Positions 28,406-37,230 of a stretch of DNA of 64,000 nt are shown here, piece by piece; positions within the stretch are counted from its first letter, which is position 1; the number at the start of each line of letters is the position of its first letter. Location of the stretch: contig NZ_JBEBOY010000001.1 of the NCBI RefSeq assembly GCF_040396155.1, positions 62,001 to 126,000 of the forward strand, written 5' to 3'. The position numbers and the translations under genes are program-made. This DNA is from Tissierella praeacuta_A (GTDB lineage: Bacteria; Bacillota; Clostridia; Tissierellales; Tissierellaceae). The notes beneath the pieces were generated by a model that made no database searches, was not told the DNA's origin, and saw only the letters and a list, made by a program, of their open reading frames with translations.

Positions 28406-29230
28406 ATGTATAAAAAAATAATTATTGGTATTCTTATTTTAAGTATGATGATTGCAACAATAGGATGCACTAAGGCAACTAGCAAATCAGAAGCAAATGT
28501 TGATAGTACAAGTAGTTCCCTTGAGAAAATAAAAGAAAAAGGGAAAATAGTTTTAGGTACATCAGCAGACTATCCACCTTATGAATTCCATAAGCTAATA
28601 AATGGCAAGGATGAAATAGTAGGATTTGATATTGAAATTGCTAAAAAAATTGCAGATGATATTGGTGTAGAACTTGAAATCGTAGATATGAAATTTGATG
28701 GTTTACTAGCCGCATTGGTTACTAATGATGTTGATTTTATAGTTGCTGGTATGGCTCCAACACCTGAAAGAGCTGAAACAGTTGATTTCTCTATATCATA
28801 TTATGCAGGTAAACAAAAATTAATTGTAAGAAAAGATGATGCCGCTAAATTGAAAGAACCAAAAGATTTTAAAGGTCTAAAAATAGGTGTGCAAAAATCA
28901 ACAACTCAAGAAGATATTGCAGTAGAGAAATTTACAGAATCAGAAATAGTAGGTTTAAGTAAGATTACCGATTTAGTTTTAGAAATAAATAATAATAAAA
29001 TAGATGGTATAATATTATCTGAACCTGTAGCGGAGGCTTATGTAGCCCAAAATAAAAATCTATATATGGCTGAAGTTACACTAGGTGAAGAACCAAATGT
29101 AGCAGTAGCACTAAATAAAGGTAATAAAGATTTACAAGACTCTATTAACGAAACACTGGACAAGCTAGTAAAAGAAGGTTCCATAGACAAATTAATTCAA
29201 GAAGCAACTATATTGGCGGAACAAGATTAA
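28406..29230 (+). CDS. Polar amino-acid ABC transporter, substrate-binding lipoprotein
   Basis: About 274 residues. A lipoprotein signal (MYKKIIIGILILSMM then ATIGC, lipobox cysteine about residue 21) is followed by a family 3 solute-binding domain: GKIVLGTSADYPPYEF, GFDIEIAKKIADDIGVELEI, FDGLLAALVTNDVDFIVAGM and the SISYYAGKQ turn. It binds an amino acid outside the membrane and hands it to the permease. The Asp/Arg pattern does not let me name the ligand. ATG 28406 follows GGGAGG. A strong hairpin lies between it and the permease gene. Confidence 0.93.
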   Translation: MYKKIIIGILILSMMIATIGCTKATSKSEANVDSTSSSLEKIKEKGKIVLGTSADYPPYEFHKLINGKDEIVGFDIEIAKKIADDIGVELEIVDMKFDGLLAALVTNDVDFIVAGMAPTPERAETVDFSISYYAGKQKLIVRKDDAAKLKEPKDFKGLKIGVQKSTTQEDIAVEKFTESEIVGLSKITDLVLEINNNKIDGIILSEPVAEAYVAQNKNLYMAEVTLGEEPNVAVALNKGNKDLQDSINETLDKLVKEGSIDKLIQEATILAEQD

Positions 29231-29244
29231 TGTGAAGCATAGTT

Positions 29245-29285
29245 GGCAAAGGTTAGTAGTTTACTACTCTCTTTTGCCTCTTTTA
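29245..29285 (+). terminator. Intra-operon hairpin between binding protein and permease genes
   Basis: GGCAAA pairs with TTTGCC and AGTAG with CTACT across an internal loop (29245-29278), followed by TCTTTTAT. It probably acts as a leaky terminator or 3'-end stabiliser so that the binding protein is made in excess of the membrane parts. Confidence 0.65.
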
Positions 29286-29314
29286 TATGGCTTAAATTTT
29301 TAGGAGGTGTATTC

Positions 29315-29986
29315 GTGAATTTAGATTTTTTTCTGAAATATTACAGTTATTTTTTTAAAGGCACTGCTACAACATTATTAATTTCCTTATTTGGAGTTAT
29401 TTTTGGAACATTAGTAGGTGTATTGTTAGCATTGATGAAGCTTTCAAACAACAAAATTTTAAAAGGAATCTCAGCATCTTACATTGAAGTAGTTAGAGGA
29501 ACTCCATTGATACTTCAAATATATTTAATTTATCACGGTCTTCCAATGATTTTACCTTTACCTGATTCTAGGATTTTTCTTGGAACCGTAGCTGTACTCT
29601 TAAATAGTTCAGCTTATGTAGCTGAGATAATAAGAGCCGGAATCCAATCCATAGATAAAGGGCAAATGGAAGCAGCTAGGTCTTTAGGTATGACTTCTGG
29701 AATGTCAATGATGTATATAATAATTCCTCAGGCTTTTAAAAATATATTGCCTGCATTAGGTAATGAATTTATAGTTTTAGTAAAAGAGTCTGCAATAATA
29801 TCTGTTATCGGAGTTCAAGATCTTATGTATAATGCTGATACCCTAAGAGGCATTACTTATAAGCCTTTTGCACCTTTAATATATGCAGGAATTATTTACT
29901 TTATCATTACCTTCTCTCTTTCAAAACTAATAGGTATCTTAGAAAGGAGGTTAGGTTCTGATGTTAGAAGTAAGAAATCTATATAA
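29315..29986 (+). CDS. Polar amino-acid ABC transporter permease (HisM/GlnP type)
   Basis: About 223 residues, with a leading GTATTLLISLFGVIFGTLVG element, about five membrane segments and the EAA loop EAARSLGMTSGMSMMYIIIP that docks the ATPase. GTG 29315 has a perfect AGGAGGTG; upstream starts have no SD and would run through the intra-operon hairpin. The end overlaps the ATPase gene by 26 bases. One permease gene only, so the channel is likely a homodimer. Confidence 0.93.
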   Translation: MNLDFFLKYYSYFFKGTATTLLISLFGVIFGTLVGVLLALMKLSNNKILKGISASYIEVVRGTPLILQIYLIYHGLPMILPLPDSRIFLGTVAVLLNSSAYVAEIIRAGIQSIDKGQMEAARSLGMTSGMSMMYIIIPQAFKNILPALGNEFIVLVKESAIISVIGVQDLMYNADTLRGITYKPFAPLIYAGIIYFIITFSLSKLIGILERRLGSDVRSKKSI

Positions 29987-30686
29987 GCAGTTTGGTAATT
30001 TAGAAGTATTAAAGGGAATTGATGAAGATATTAAAAAAGGTGATGTAGTTGTAGTAATAGGTCCTAGCGGATCTGGTAAATCTACTTTTTTAAGATGTTT
30101 GAACTTATTGGAAACTCCAAGTAATGGTGATATAATCTTTGAAGGAAAATCCATTATGGATAGTAATTCTAATATAAATAAAATAAGAGAACAAATGGGC
30201 ATGGTTTTTCAACAATTCAACTTATTTCCACATCTTACAGTATTGGAAAATATAACTATAGCCCCTATAAAAATTAAAAATATGTCAAAAAAGAATGCTG
30301 AAAGTACTGCTATGAATTTACTTAAACGCATTGGATTGGAAGATAAAGCTTATAATTATCCTAATCAATTATCTGGGGGACAAAAGCAAAGAATAGCCAT
30401 AGTAAGGGCACTGGCAATGTCACCAAAACTTATGTTATTTGATGAACCTACTTCTGCCCTAGACCCTGAAATGGTAGGAGAAGTACTAGATGTAATGAAG
30501 TCCTTAGCAAAAGATGGCATGACAATGGTAATAGTTACTCACGAAATGAGTTTTGCTAAGGAAGTTGGAAATAGAGTTATATTTATGGATGATGGTAAAA
30601 TTATAGAAGCTGGAACACCAGATGAAATATTTAATAATCCTAAACATGCTAGAACTCAAGATTTTTTAAGAAAAGTTTTACGATAA
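29961..30686 (+). CDS. Polar amino-acid ABC transporter ATPase (GlnQ/HisP type)
   Basis: 241 residues, the usual size. Walker A GPSGSGKST, Q loop MGMVFQQFNLFPHLTV, signature LSGGQKQRIAIVRALA, Walker B LMLFDEPTSALDPE and the switch His in IVTHEMSFAKEV are all intact. It drives amino-acid import with the binding protein and permease encoded upstream. ATG 29961 with AGGAGG ten bases upstream lies inside the permease gene (translational coupling). Confidence 0.95.
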   Translation: MLEVRNLYKQFGNLEVLKGIDEDIKKGDVVVVIGPSGSGKSTFLRCLNLLETPSNGDIIFEGKSIMDSNSNINKIREQMGMVFQQFNLFPHLTVLENITIAPIKIKNMSKKNAESTAMNLLKRIGLEDKAYNYPNQLSGGQKQRIAIVRALAMSPKLMLFDEPTSALDPEMVGEVLDVMKSLAKDGMTMVIVTHEMSFAKEVGNRVIFMDDGKIIEAGTPDEIFNNPKHARTQDFLRKVLR

Positions 30687-30691
30687 ATATA

Positions 30692-30747
30692 AAATCCTCC
30701 TTTCTATTTTAATCTTAATTGATTATTCTAGAAAGGAGGATTTATTC
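30692..30747. terminator. Bidirectional intrinsic terminator
   Basis: A long perfect stem (AAATCCTCCTTTCTA with TAGAAAGGAGGATTT) lies between the ABC operon and the convergent nitroreductase gene, with T-rich flanks on both strands. Confidence 0.88.
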
Positions 30748-31347
30748 TTATTTAAATATCTTAACTCTATTTTCTAATGGTGAAAATTCCTTTTCTCCTG
30801 GCATAGATGTTGGTTTTCCAAATGGCATTTGAGCGATTAATTTCCAATTATTATCTATACCCCATTCTTTTTTAACTTCTTCTTCAATAAGTTCATTATA
30901 ATGTTGTAATGATACTCCATATCCTTCTGTTTCCAATGATGTCCATATTACAAATTGATGCATTCCACTAGTTTGTTGAGACCAAATAGGGAAATTATCT
31001 TTATAAGTTGGGAATTGATTTTGTAAATTTTCCACTATACTATTATCTTCAAAGAATAAAATTGTACCATATCCAGCTTCAAATGAGTTGATCTTTTCTT
31101 CTGTAGTTGAAAATTTATCAGCTGGTACTATTTTTCTTAATGATTCTTTAACTATATTCCATAATTTTGTATGATGGTTTCCAAGTAATAAAATTACTCT
31201 TGAACTTTGTGAGTTAAATGCTGATGGTGTATGTTTTACTGCGTGTTCTATAATTTCTTGGATTCTCTCATCAGATACTACTTTATCCTTACCAATACCA
31301 TAATATGTTCTTCTCTTTTCTACTGCGTCATAAAAATTCATTGTCAT
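30748..31347 (-). CDS. Nitroreductase family protein (Frm2/hydroxamate-reductase-like subgroup)
   Basis: 199 residues. An FMN-binding nitroreductase fold with AVEKRRTYYGIGKDKVVSDE at the start, HTPSAFNSQSSRVILLLG (FMN ribityl contacts) and QMPFGKPTSMPGEKEF near the end. The MHQFVIWTSLETEGYGVSLQ stretch is typical of the subgroup that includes yeast Frm2 and bacterial putative nitroreductases. It reduces nitro or quinone-like electrophiles with NAD(P)H. AGGAGG precedes ATG 31347. It lies in tandem with a pirin gene and an HxlR regulator, a common thiol/electrophile-stress grouping (inference). Confidence 0.88.
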   Translation of the reverse strand: MTMNFYDAVEKRRTYYGIGKDKVVSDERIQEIIEHAVKHTPSAFNSQSSRVILLLGNHHTKLWNIVKESLRKIVPADKFSTTEEKINSFEAGYGTILFFEDNSIVENLQNQFPTYKDNFPIWSQQTSGMHQFVIWTSLETEGYGVSLQHYNELIEEEVKKEWGIDNNWKLIAQMPFGKPTSMPGEKEFSPLENRVKIFK

Positions 31348-31596
31348 TTTAATTCCTCCTAATATTTTTTATTGTACTTTTCATCATATTAATTTATTTG
31401 CGAAATAATATTTTAATTCTTTTCTATTATTTACTAAAGATTAAACAATTCTCATATTGAATTTTAAATTTACTAATATCTACCTAATACATATCCAAAT
31501 ATGTTCTTGTGTAAACATAAAATCTTACAAACTCTATCTATAAAGTTTCAGCATGTAATACTAATGTCTGAATTTTTCATATTTATATTAAATCTT

Positions 31597-32298
31597 CTAA
31601 TCTTCTTTTTTCATTTCTATGACTATTATATGAGATAGTTCCTTTGATTTTATCAATATATCTTCTTCAACTATTTCCAATGCATCTCTATTCATTAATT
31701 CAACATTATTTATTTCTGAGCTTCCTTCTATCTGTATTAAATATGCTTGCCTTCCATTTCCAACTTTAAAATCAATTTCTTTATCCTTTTCTAGTTCTAA
31801 TACATATATATTTGCATCTTGATATATTTTTATTGGTGCATTCCCTTCATTACTTGATACTATATTAAGCCATTTATTTTTTCTGTCTTCCCATTGAAAT
31901 CTGTAGTCTCCATAATTTGGTGTAAGTCCATTTTTATTAGGAAATATCCATATTTGTAAAAATCTTAAAGTCTCATCTCCTAAATTATGTTCACTATGAT
32001 ATACCCCTGTTCCAGCACTCATATATTGTACATGTCCTCTTGTTAGAGTATTTTTATTTCCCATACTATCTCCATGTGTAAGTTCTCCATCTACTATATA
32101 GGATATTATCTCCATATCTTTATGAGGATGCATTTCAAATCCAGTATTAGCTTTAACCAAATCATCATTTAATACTCTCAACACTCCAAAATTCATATTA
32201 TCCTTATTGTAATAGTTTGAGAAAGAAAAATGAAAGATACTTTTTAGCCAACCTAAATCAGATCTACCCATGTTTTTATTATCTAACTTTCTTAACAT
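31597..32298 (-). CDS. Pirin family (YhhW-like) bicupin protein
   Basis: 233 residues. The N-terminal cupin contains the metal ligands HPHKDMEIISYIVDGELTH, HVQYMSAGTGVYHSEHN and the nearby glutamate/aspartate pattern of YhhW quercetin 2,3-dioxygenase-like pirins; the C-terminal cupin is degenerate. The biological substrate is unknown. AAAGGAGA precedes ATG 32298. A TTGACA on the minus strand at 32409-32414 is a possible -35 in the upstream gap, though its -10 is unclear. Confidence 0.9.
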   Translation of the reverse strand: MLRKLDNKNMGRSDLGWLKSIFHFSFSNYYNKDNMNFGVLRVLNDDLVKANTGFEMHPHKDMEIISYIVDGELTHGDSMGNKNTLTRGHVQYMSAGTGVYHSEHNLGDETLRFLQIWIFPNKNGLTPNYGDYRFQWEDRKNKWLNIVSSNEGNAPIKIYQDANIYVLELEKDKEIDFKVGNGRQAYLIQIEGSSEINNVELMNRDALEIVEEDILIKSKELSHIIVIEMKKED

Positions 32299-32443
32299 AG
32301 TCTTCTCTCCTTTATTTTAATTACTTTTTTATATCCTATTCTCATTTATTATTTAGTTACTTTTGATTACTTGATTTAATTATATTATTGCACAAGATAA
32401 TTTATATGTCAAGTATAATTCAAAAAATATTTTAAATAGAAAA

Positions 32444-32570
32444 CGCCTCCATTGAACTATCAATAGGAAGCATTTTTCTAAACATATTCTATGGAAAGTT
32501 CGAATTAAAATGAAATAGAACTTTCCCGTAGGTTATAAAAAAATCCTCTAATTAAAATAGAGGATTTTTG
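32444..32570 (-). terminator. Three successive hairpins between hxlR-type and pirin genes
   Basis: Hairpin 1 at 32541-32570 (AAAATCCTCT with AGAGGATTTT) is a canonical terminator for the HxlR gene. Hairpin 2 at 32495-32528 pairs GGAAAGTTC with GAACTTTCC. Hairpin 3 at 32444-32477 pairs a G/C-rich arm allowing G-U pairs and is followed on the minus strand by TTTTCTATTT. The array should insulate the pirin gene from read-through. Confidence 0.7.
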
Positions 32571-32586
32571 ATAGTTTATTTAATTA

Positions 32587-32901
32587 TTAGCCCCACTTTT
32601 CAGCCCATTTCTGTATTTCATCCATAGCTGAACTAAGATCTTTACCTTTCTCTGTAAGCTCATATTCAATCCTTACAGGGGTTTCTGGATATACTTTTCG
32701 TATTACTATACCTTCTTGCTCTAATTCTTTAAATCTCTCTGTAAGCATTCTTGCACTCATATTAGGTATTGCAGCTGATATATCAGTAAAACGCTTTTGT
32801 CCATTTAATAATGTTCTTATAATTAGTCCCGTCCATCTTTTTCCTAGCAATTCAAATGCATCTTCAAATTTCGGACATAAATGATATTTTTCCATCTTCA
32901 T
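32587..32901 (-). CDS. HxlR family transcriptional regulator
   Basis: 104 residues, a MarR-like winged helix of the HxlR class: HLCPKFEDAFELLGKRWTGL with the conserved redox-type Cys near the N-terminus, FTDISAAIPNMSARMLTERF (recognition helix), and the wing RIEYELTEKGKDLSSAM. HxlR-type regulators sense electrophiles or formaldehyde through that cysteine. An ATG two codons in (32895) has better spacing to AGGTGG and may be the real start. It lies upstream of pirin and nitroreductase genes on the same strand, which it may control. Confidence 0.92.
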   Translation of the reverse strand: MKMEKYHLCPKFEDAFELLGKRWTGLIIRTLLNGQKRFTDISAAIPNMSARMLTERFKELEQEGIVIRKVYPETPVRIEYELTEKGKDLSSAMDEIQKWAEKWG

Positions 32902-33084
32902 TCACCACCTATTAATATTATACCATGGTTAGTATAATAAGATAAGTACATTATTATAGTATACCAAATTAATAGTGTATAATCTATTTTGTTAAATAAA
33001 ATAAATTCAAATGATATAATATAAGTATTAGAAAATAAAAATGAAAACTTAGAAAGATTTTTAACTTTTGTGGAGGATAAAATT

Positions 33085-34548
33085 ATGAATAAAAATATCT
33101 TTACAGATAATATTCCTATTACCGTAAAACATAATAGAATAAAAGACTGCGAAAATGCTTATGAGGATTTAATGGAAGAATTTAATGCTATTCTCGACGC
33201 CTCAAACGATGGAATACATATTACTGATGGAAAAGGAGTAACTTTAAGATTTAATAAATCCTGTGAAAGAATTGATGGTGTAAAGGCTAATTATGTAATA
33301 GGAAAACATATGGAAGAATTAGTAGCAGAAGGTATATATTCAGAGTCCGTTGCTTTAGCTGTAATTAAAGAAAAAAAACAAATTTCTATGCTCCAACAAG
33401 TAAATGGTAAAGAAGTTATAGGAACGGGAACTCCAATATTTAAAAATGGAGAATTATATAGAATTGTCATTAATTCTAGAGATATAACTGAATTAAGAGA
33501 TTTGAAAATAGGTCTGGAAGAAGCTAAATTGATCAACAAAAAATATCAACAAGAATTGGATATTATCAGCTCTAAGGATAAAGCAAAGAATAGCAATATC
33601 ATCTATAATAGTGACAAGATGGATAAAATAATAGATCTAGCCCTTAGGGTTGCTAAAGTTGATTCAACAGTTCTTATTGAAGGTGAGTCTGGTGTTGGTA
33701 AGGGAGTTTTAAGTTACTTCTTACACAACAATAGTCTTAGATATAATAAGCCTTTTATTAAAATTAATTGCGGTGCAATACCCGAGAATCTTTTAGAATC
33801 AGAATTATTTGGTTATGAAAAAGGCTCTTTCACTGGTGCAAATAAAGAGGGAAAGGTGGGACTAATTCAATTAGCGGATAAAGGGACTCTGTTTCTTGAT
33901 GAAATAGGAGAATTACCACTTAATTTACAAGTAAAATTACTAAATGTAATACAAAATAGAGAATTAACTAAGGTAGGAGGTACTACTACAATACCTATTG
34001 ATATTAGAATTATTGCGGCTACAAATAGGAATCTACAAGATATGGTAAAAAACAAAGTCTTTAGAAAAGATTTATATTATAGACTTAATGTGGTTCCCAT
34101 AACAATTCCCCCACTAAGAGAGCGAAAAGAAGATATCCCTCCTCTTATTTTAAATTTCTTAAATAGATTTAATGAGAAATATAATTATAATAAAAAGATA
34201 AGCCCTGAAGCTATGAAAATATTATTGAGTTATAATTGGTCTGGAAATATTAGAGAAATTGAAAACCTTATTGAAAGACTAGTAGTTACAACTAATGATG
34301 ATGTTATTAATAGGCAGGATATTATTGATTGCCAATTAGTTTCTATAGAAGATTATTCAAATTTTGATATAAATAAGATTAGCAGCTATAAAAATATTAT
34401 TGCAGAATATGAAAGAAAATTACTCCTAGATGTAATGTCTCAATGCAAAAGTACCTATGAAATGGCTGAAATACTAAACTTAGATAGGAGTACCATAAGA
34501 AAAAAATTCAAAAGGCTAAATATCAAACTCAAATTTAAGGAGGAATGA
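33085..34548 (+). CDS. Sigma-54-dependent transcriptional activator with PAS domain
   Basis: About 487 residues. The N-terminal PAS sensor (about 30-135, ILDASNDGIHITDGKGVTLR) resembles RocR-type activators. The AAA+ domain (about 170-400) has Walker A EGESGVGKG, the sigma-54 contact loop GSFTGA and LFLDEIGELPLNLQVKLL; a C-terminal Fis-type helix-turn-helix follows (TYEMAEILNLDRSTIRKKFK). ATG 33085 is preferred, with GGAGG before it; GTG 33070 overlaps the SD. The next gene has a -24/-12 promoter and duplicated palindromes between them, so this protein very probably activates the ureohydrolase-yjiH operon in response to a small ligand bound by PAS. Confidence 0.95.
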   Translation: MNKNIFTDNIPITVKHNRIKDCENAYEDLMEEFNAILDASNDGIHITDGKGVTLRFNKSCERIDGVKANYVIGKHMEELVAEGIYSESVALAVIKEKKQISMLQQVNGKEVIGTGTPIFKNGELYRIVINSRDITELRDLKIGLEEAKLINKKYQQELDIISSKDKAKNSNIIYNSDKMDKIIDLALRVAKVDSTVLIEGESGVGKGVLSYFLHNNSLRYNKPFIKINCGAIPENLLESELFGYEKGSFTGANKEGKVGLIQLADKGTLFLDEIGELPLNLQVKLLNVIQNRELTKVGGTTTIPIDIRIIAATNRNLQDMVKNKVFRKDLYYRLNVVPITIPPLRERKEDIPPLILNFLNRFNEKYNYNKKISPEAMKILLSYNWSGNIREIENLIERLVVTTNDDVINRQDIIDCQLVSIEDYSNFDINKISSYKNIIAEYERKLLLDVMSQCKSTYEMAEILNLDRSTIRKKFKRLNIKLKFKEE

Positions 34549-34556
34549 TTTCCCAC

Positions 34557-34645
34557 GAGGAAATTATTCCTCCTTAAATTATTGATATTGACTAGCTTTT
34601 ATTCCATAAGTATTTAAGCATTTTCAGGAGGAAATTATTCCTCCT
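34557..34645 (+). repeat. Duplicated palindrome, candidate activator-binding (UAS) sites
   Basis: An exact 18-base direct repeat, GAGGAAATTATTCCTCCT, occurs at 34557-34574 and 34628-34645, 71 bases apart. Each copy is a dyad; the second extends to AGGAGGAA-N4-TTCCTCCT. The first copy can also fold with the end of the regulator gene (34537-34553) as a terminator-like hairpin, but no T run follows. The distances to the -24 element (about 60 and 130 bases) suit enhancer sites of a sigma-54 activator. Confidence 0.65.
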
Positions 34646-34692
34646 ATTTTCAGTTTTCCTGTTGTAAACCCTTGATTTATCAGGTTGTTTTT

Positions 34693-34710
34693 TTGGCATA
34701 AAACTTGCTA
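34693..34710 (+). promoter_or_regulatory. Sigma-54 (-24/-12) promoter
   Basis: TTGGCAT-AAAAC-TTGCTA matches the consensus TTGGCAC-N5-TTGCWW with correct GG-to-GC spacing, 42 bases before the ureohydrolase start and directly downstream of a sigma-54 activator gene. Confidence 0.9.
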
Positions 34711-34751
34711 TATAGTATATCGAAAAATAAAATTTATTTGGAGGTATAAAA

Positions 34752-35711
34752 ATGGAAAATATTAATGCAAACCAACCAGCAAGTGCTTCATCCTCACCAA
34801 GATTTGTTAATATGGGCACATTTATGAGGATGCCAAGAATTGATAATTTAGAAGGTTTAGACTTTGCTATTGTGGGGATTCCTTTTGACACAGCAAGTTC
34901 CTTTAGAACAGGTGCAAGATTTGGCCCTAATGGAATCAGAAACATTTCTGTAATGATGAAGCCTAATAATGTAATAATGGAAATCAATATCTTAGATGAG
35001 CTAAAGGGCGGAGACTATGGGGACATAAATATAGTCCCAGGCTATATACTACCTAGCTATGAAAAAATCGAAGAGGAAATGACTAAAATCGTCAATGCAG
35101 ATGTTACACCAATAGCTTTAGGAGGAGACCACTCAATAACCCTTGCTGAATTAAGAGCAATTGCCAAAAAACATGGTCCAGTATCATTGGTTCATTTTGA
35201 TTCCCATGCGGATATTAATGAAGAGGTATTTGGTGAAAAATACAATCATGGAACTCCTTTTAGAAGAGCTATTGAAGAAGGCTTAATAGATCCTTCACAT
35301 TCTATCCAAATTGGTATGAGAGGCTCATTATATGACCCTAATGAACATAAAATGGCTGCTGAACTAGGTCTAAGGCTAATTCCAGCTCACAAAATTAGAG
35401 AAATGGGCTTTGAAGAACTATTAAAACAAATTAAAGAAAGAGTAGGAGATAAAAAAGCTTTCCTTACCTTTGATATTGACTTTGTAGACCCAGCCTATGC
35501 TCCTGGTACAGGAACACCAGAAGTAGCAGGATTCACTTCCCTTGAAACTTTAAATTTAATTAGAGGAATTAAGGAATTAAACTTTGTAGGTTTTGATATT
35601 GTTGAAGTTGCACCACCATATGATTTTGGAGAGATTACATCATATATGGCTGCTAATATTGCTTTCGAGTTTTTATCAATCCTTGCTCTAAAGAAAAAAA
35701 ATAGTAGATAA
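34752..35711 (+). CDS. Ureohydrolase (agmatinase/arginase family)
   Basis: 319 residues, a dimanganese hydrolase that splits a guanidino compound into urea and an amine. Metal ligands are visible in ALGGDHSITLAEL (about 123), VHFDSHADIN (about 148) and LTFDIDFVDPAYAPGTGTPE (about 240). The N-terminal FDTASSFRTGARFGPNGIR is typical of agmatinase/guanidinobutyrase-like members rather than arginases. The exact substrate (agmatine, guanidinobutyrate, guanidine or other) cannot be told. It is controlled by a sigma-54 promoter and followed 37 bases on by a YjiH transporter-like gene, so a catabolic role for an imported guanidino compound is likely. Confidence 0.9.
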   Translation: MENINANQPASASSSPRFVNMGTFMRMPRIDNLEGLDFAIVGIPFDTASSFRTGARFGPNGIRNISVMMKPNNVIMEINILDELKGGDYGDINIVPGYILPSYEKIEEEMTKIVNADVTPIALGGDHSITLAELRAIAKKHGPVSLVHFDSHADINEEVFGEKYNHGTPFRRAIEEGLIDPSHSIQIGMRGSLYDPNEHKMAAELGLRLIPAHKIREMGFEELLKQIKERVGDKKAFLTFDIDFVDPAYAPGTGTPEVAGFTSLETLNLIRGIKELNFVGFDIVEVAPPYDFGEITSYMAANIAFEFLSILALKKKNSR

Positions 35712-35748
35712 TAAGATAAAAATAAACCAAAGACTGGAGGATTTATAT

Positions 35749-37215
35749 ATGTCCGATACTTTGATTAAGGGAGATAATTTAGAAGAACTAAAAAAATTAA
35801 ATCTAGATTTAAATGATGTTACAGTTCTAGACTCTTTATCCTTAAACAAAAAAAGCAGCCAAATAGGTTTGATAAAATCTGTTTTTTTTACTGCAATTGC
35901 CATATTCGTATTCTTTATACCTTTAACCATAAAAGGAACAACAGATGTTCCTTTTGGTTTTATCTACAATTTCTTTATAAAGACTTTAGGAAATTTTGGA
36001 CTATGGTTAATAACCTTAGTTATAGTATTGACTGGAGTTTTGAGCGTATATGGAAAATTCTTTGCTAAAAAAGATACTATGTTAGGTAACTATTTTGATG
36101 AAGATTCTGTGTTTCATCCCTTTATGTATTTACTAGGTGGTTTCTTTACCTTATTATATACTCTGGATGCAACAGTTCCTAGATTTACAGGTCCAGAATG
36201 GATAGTAGGAGCTAGTACTGGCGGAACTGTTGTCCCAGCAATAGTAATGGGTGTAGCTTGGATAATCCCAGTTGGCTGTTTCTTTATGCCTTTTCTATTA
36301 AATTATGGAGTAATAGATTTTGTTGGGTCATTGATGGAACCCCTGATGAGACCTATTTTTAAAGTTCCTGGAAGAGCAGCAGTAAATGCTATAGCATCTT
36401 TTGTTAGTTCCTCCTCAGTAGGAGTTTTGATTACAAATAAACTATATCATACAGGAGTCTATACAGAGAAAGAAGCTGTCCTCGTTGCCACAGGATTTAG
36501 TGCAGTAAGTGTAGGATTTGCTTATATGGTAATTAAAACGGCAGGTTTAGCCGATCATTTCTTAAAAGTGTATTTTATAGCATTATTCATCACTCTATTG
36601 ATTAGTGCAATAATGGCAAGGATACCACCTTTATGTAGAAAAAAAGATATTTACTATAATGGTAAGGCTCAAACGAAAGACGATATTAAAACTCAAAAAA
36701 ATAGGGGAAAAGGAATTATTAAAACAAGTTTGGATAGAGCTATAAAAAAATCTTATACTGCTAATAATATTTTTAGTGAAATAAAATCTAGTTTAATTGA
36801 TGGCTATAGTGTATTTCCTAAGGTCTTGACTTTACTAGCTTCCATGGGAATTCTAGGATTAATTGTTGCTGAGTATACTCCTCTTTTTAATTGGCTTGGT
36901 GCTTTGTTTGTTCCACTGCTTAAATTATTTCAAATACCTAATGCCGTTGAAATAGCACCTTCTCTTCCAGTAGGAATTGCCGAAATGTTTTTACCAGTAT
37001 TATTGATTGCTGATAAAGTAGAATTATTAGATATCGGCGCTAGATATGTAGTCACAACTATATCCATAGTCCAAATTATTTTCTTCTCTGAAACTATAGT
37101 TGTAATGATGGCAGCAAAATTGCCAGTAAAATTAAGTGAATTAATCATATGTTTCTTTGAAAGAACTATTATAGCTATACCTATAACTGCATTGTTTATG
37201 CATATATTGTTTTAA
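35749..37215 (+). CDS. YjiH family membrane protein (nucleoside-recognition/Gate domains)
   Basis: 488 residues. A cytoplasmic N-terminus of about 45 residues is followed by 11-12 membrane segments in two halves, with Gate-type sequences FMPFLLNYGVIDFVGSLMEP and SFVSSSSVGVLITNKLYHTG in the first and ASMGILGLIVAEYTPLFNWL in the second, split by a charged cytosolic loop (about 290-345). YjiH proteins are uncharacterised putative transporters. The genetic link to a ureohydrolase and a sigma-54 activator suggests transport of a guanidino compound or of its product. GGAGG precedes ATG 35749. Confidence 0.85.
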   Translation: MSDTLIKGDNLEELKKLNLDLNDVTVLDSLSLNKKSSQIGLIKSVFFTAIAIFVFFIPLTIKGTTDVPFGFIYNFFIKTLGNFGLWLITLVIVLTGVLSVYGKFFAKKDTMLGNYFDEDSVFHPFMYLLGGFFTLLYTLDATVPRFTGPEWIVGASTGGTVVPAIVMGVAWIIPVGCFFMPFLLNYGVIDFVGSLMEPLMRPIFKVPGRAAVNAIASFVSSSSVGVLITNKLYHTGVYTEKEAVLVATGFSAVSVGFAYMVIKTAGLADHFLKVYFIALFITLLISAIMARIPPLCRKKDIYYNGKAQTKDDIKTQKNRGKGIIKTSLDRAIKKSYTANNIFSEIKSSLIDGYSVFPKVLTLLASMGILGLIVAEYTPLFNWLGALFVPLLKLFQIPNAVEIAPSLPVGIAEMFLPVLLIADKVELLDIGARYVVTTISIVQIIFFSETIVVMMAAKLPVKLSELIICFFERTIIAIPITALFMHILF

Positions 37216-37230
37216 ATATTAAAATAGATA

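Noticed and set aside
34537..34575. Palindrome at the end of the sigma-54 activator gene as an ordinary terminator only
   Set aside because: It may terminate weakly, but no T run follows and the same 18-base dyad is repeated exactly 71 bases downstream, which fits regulatory sites better.
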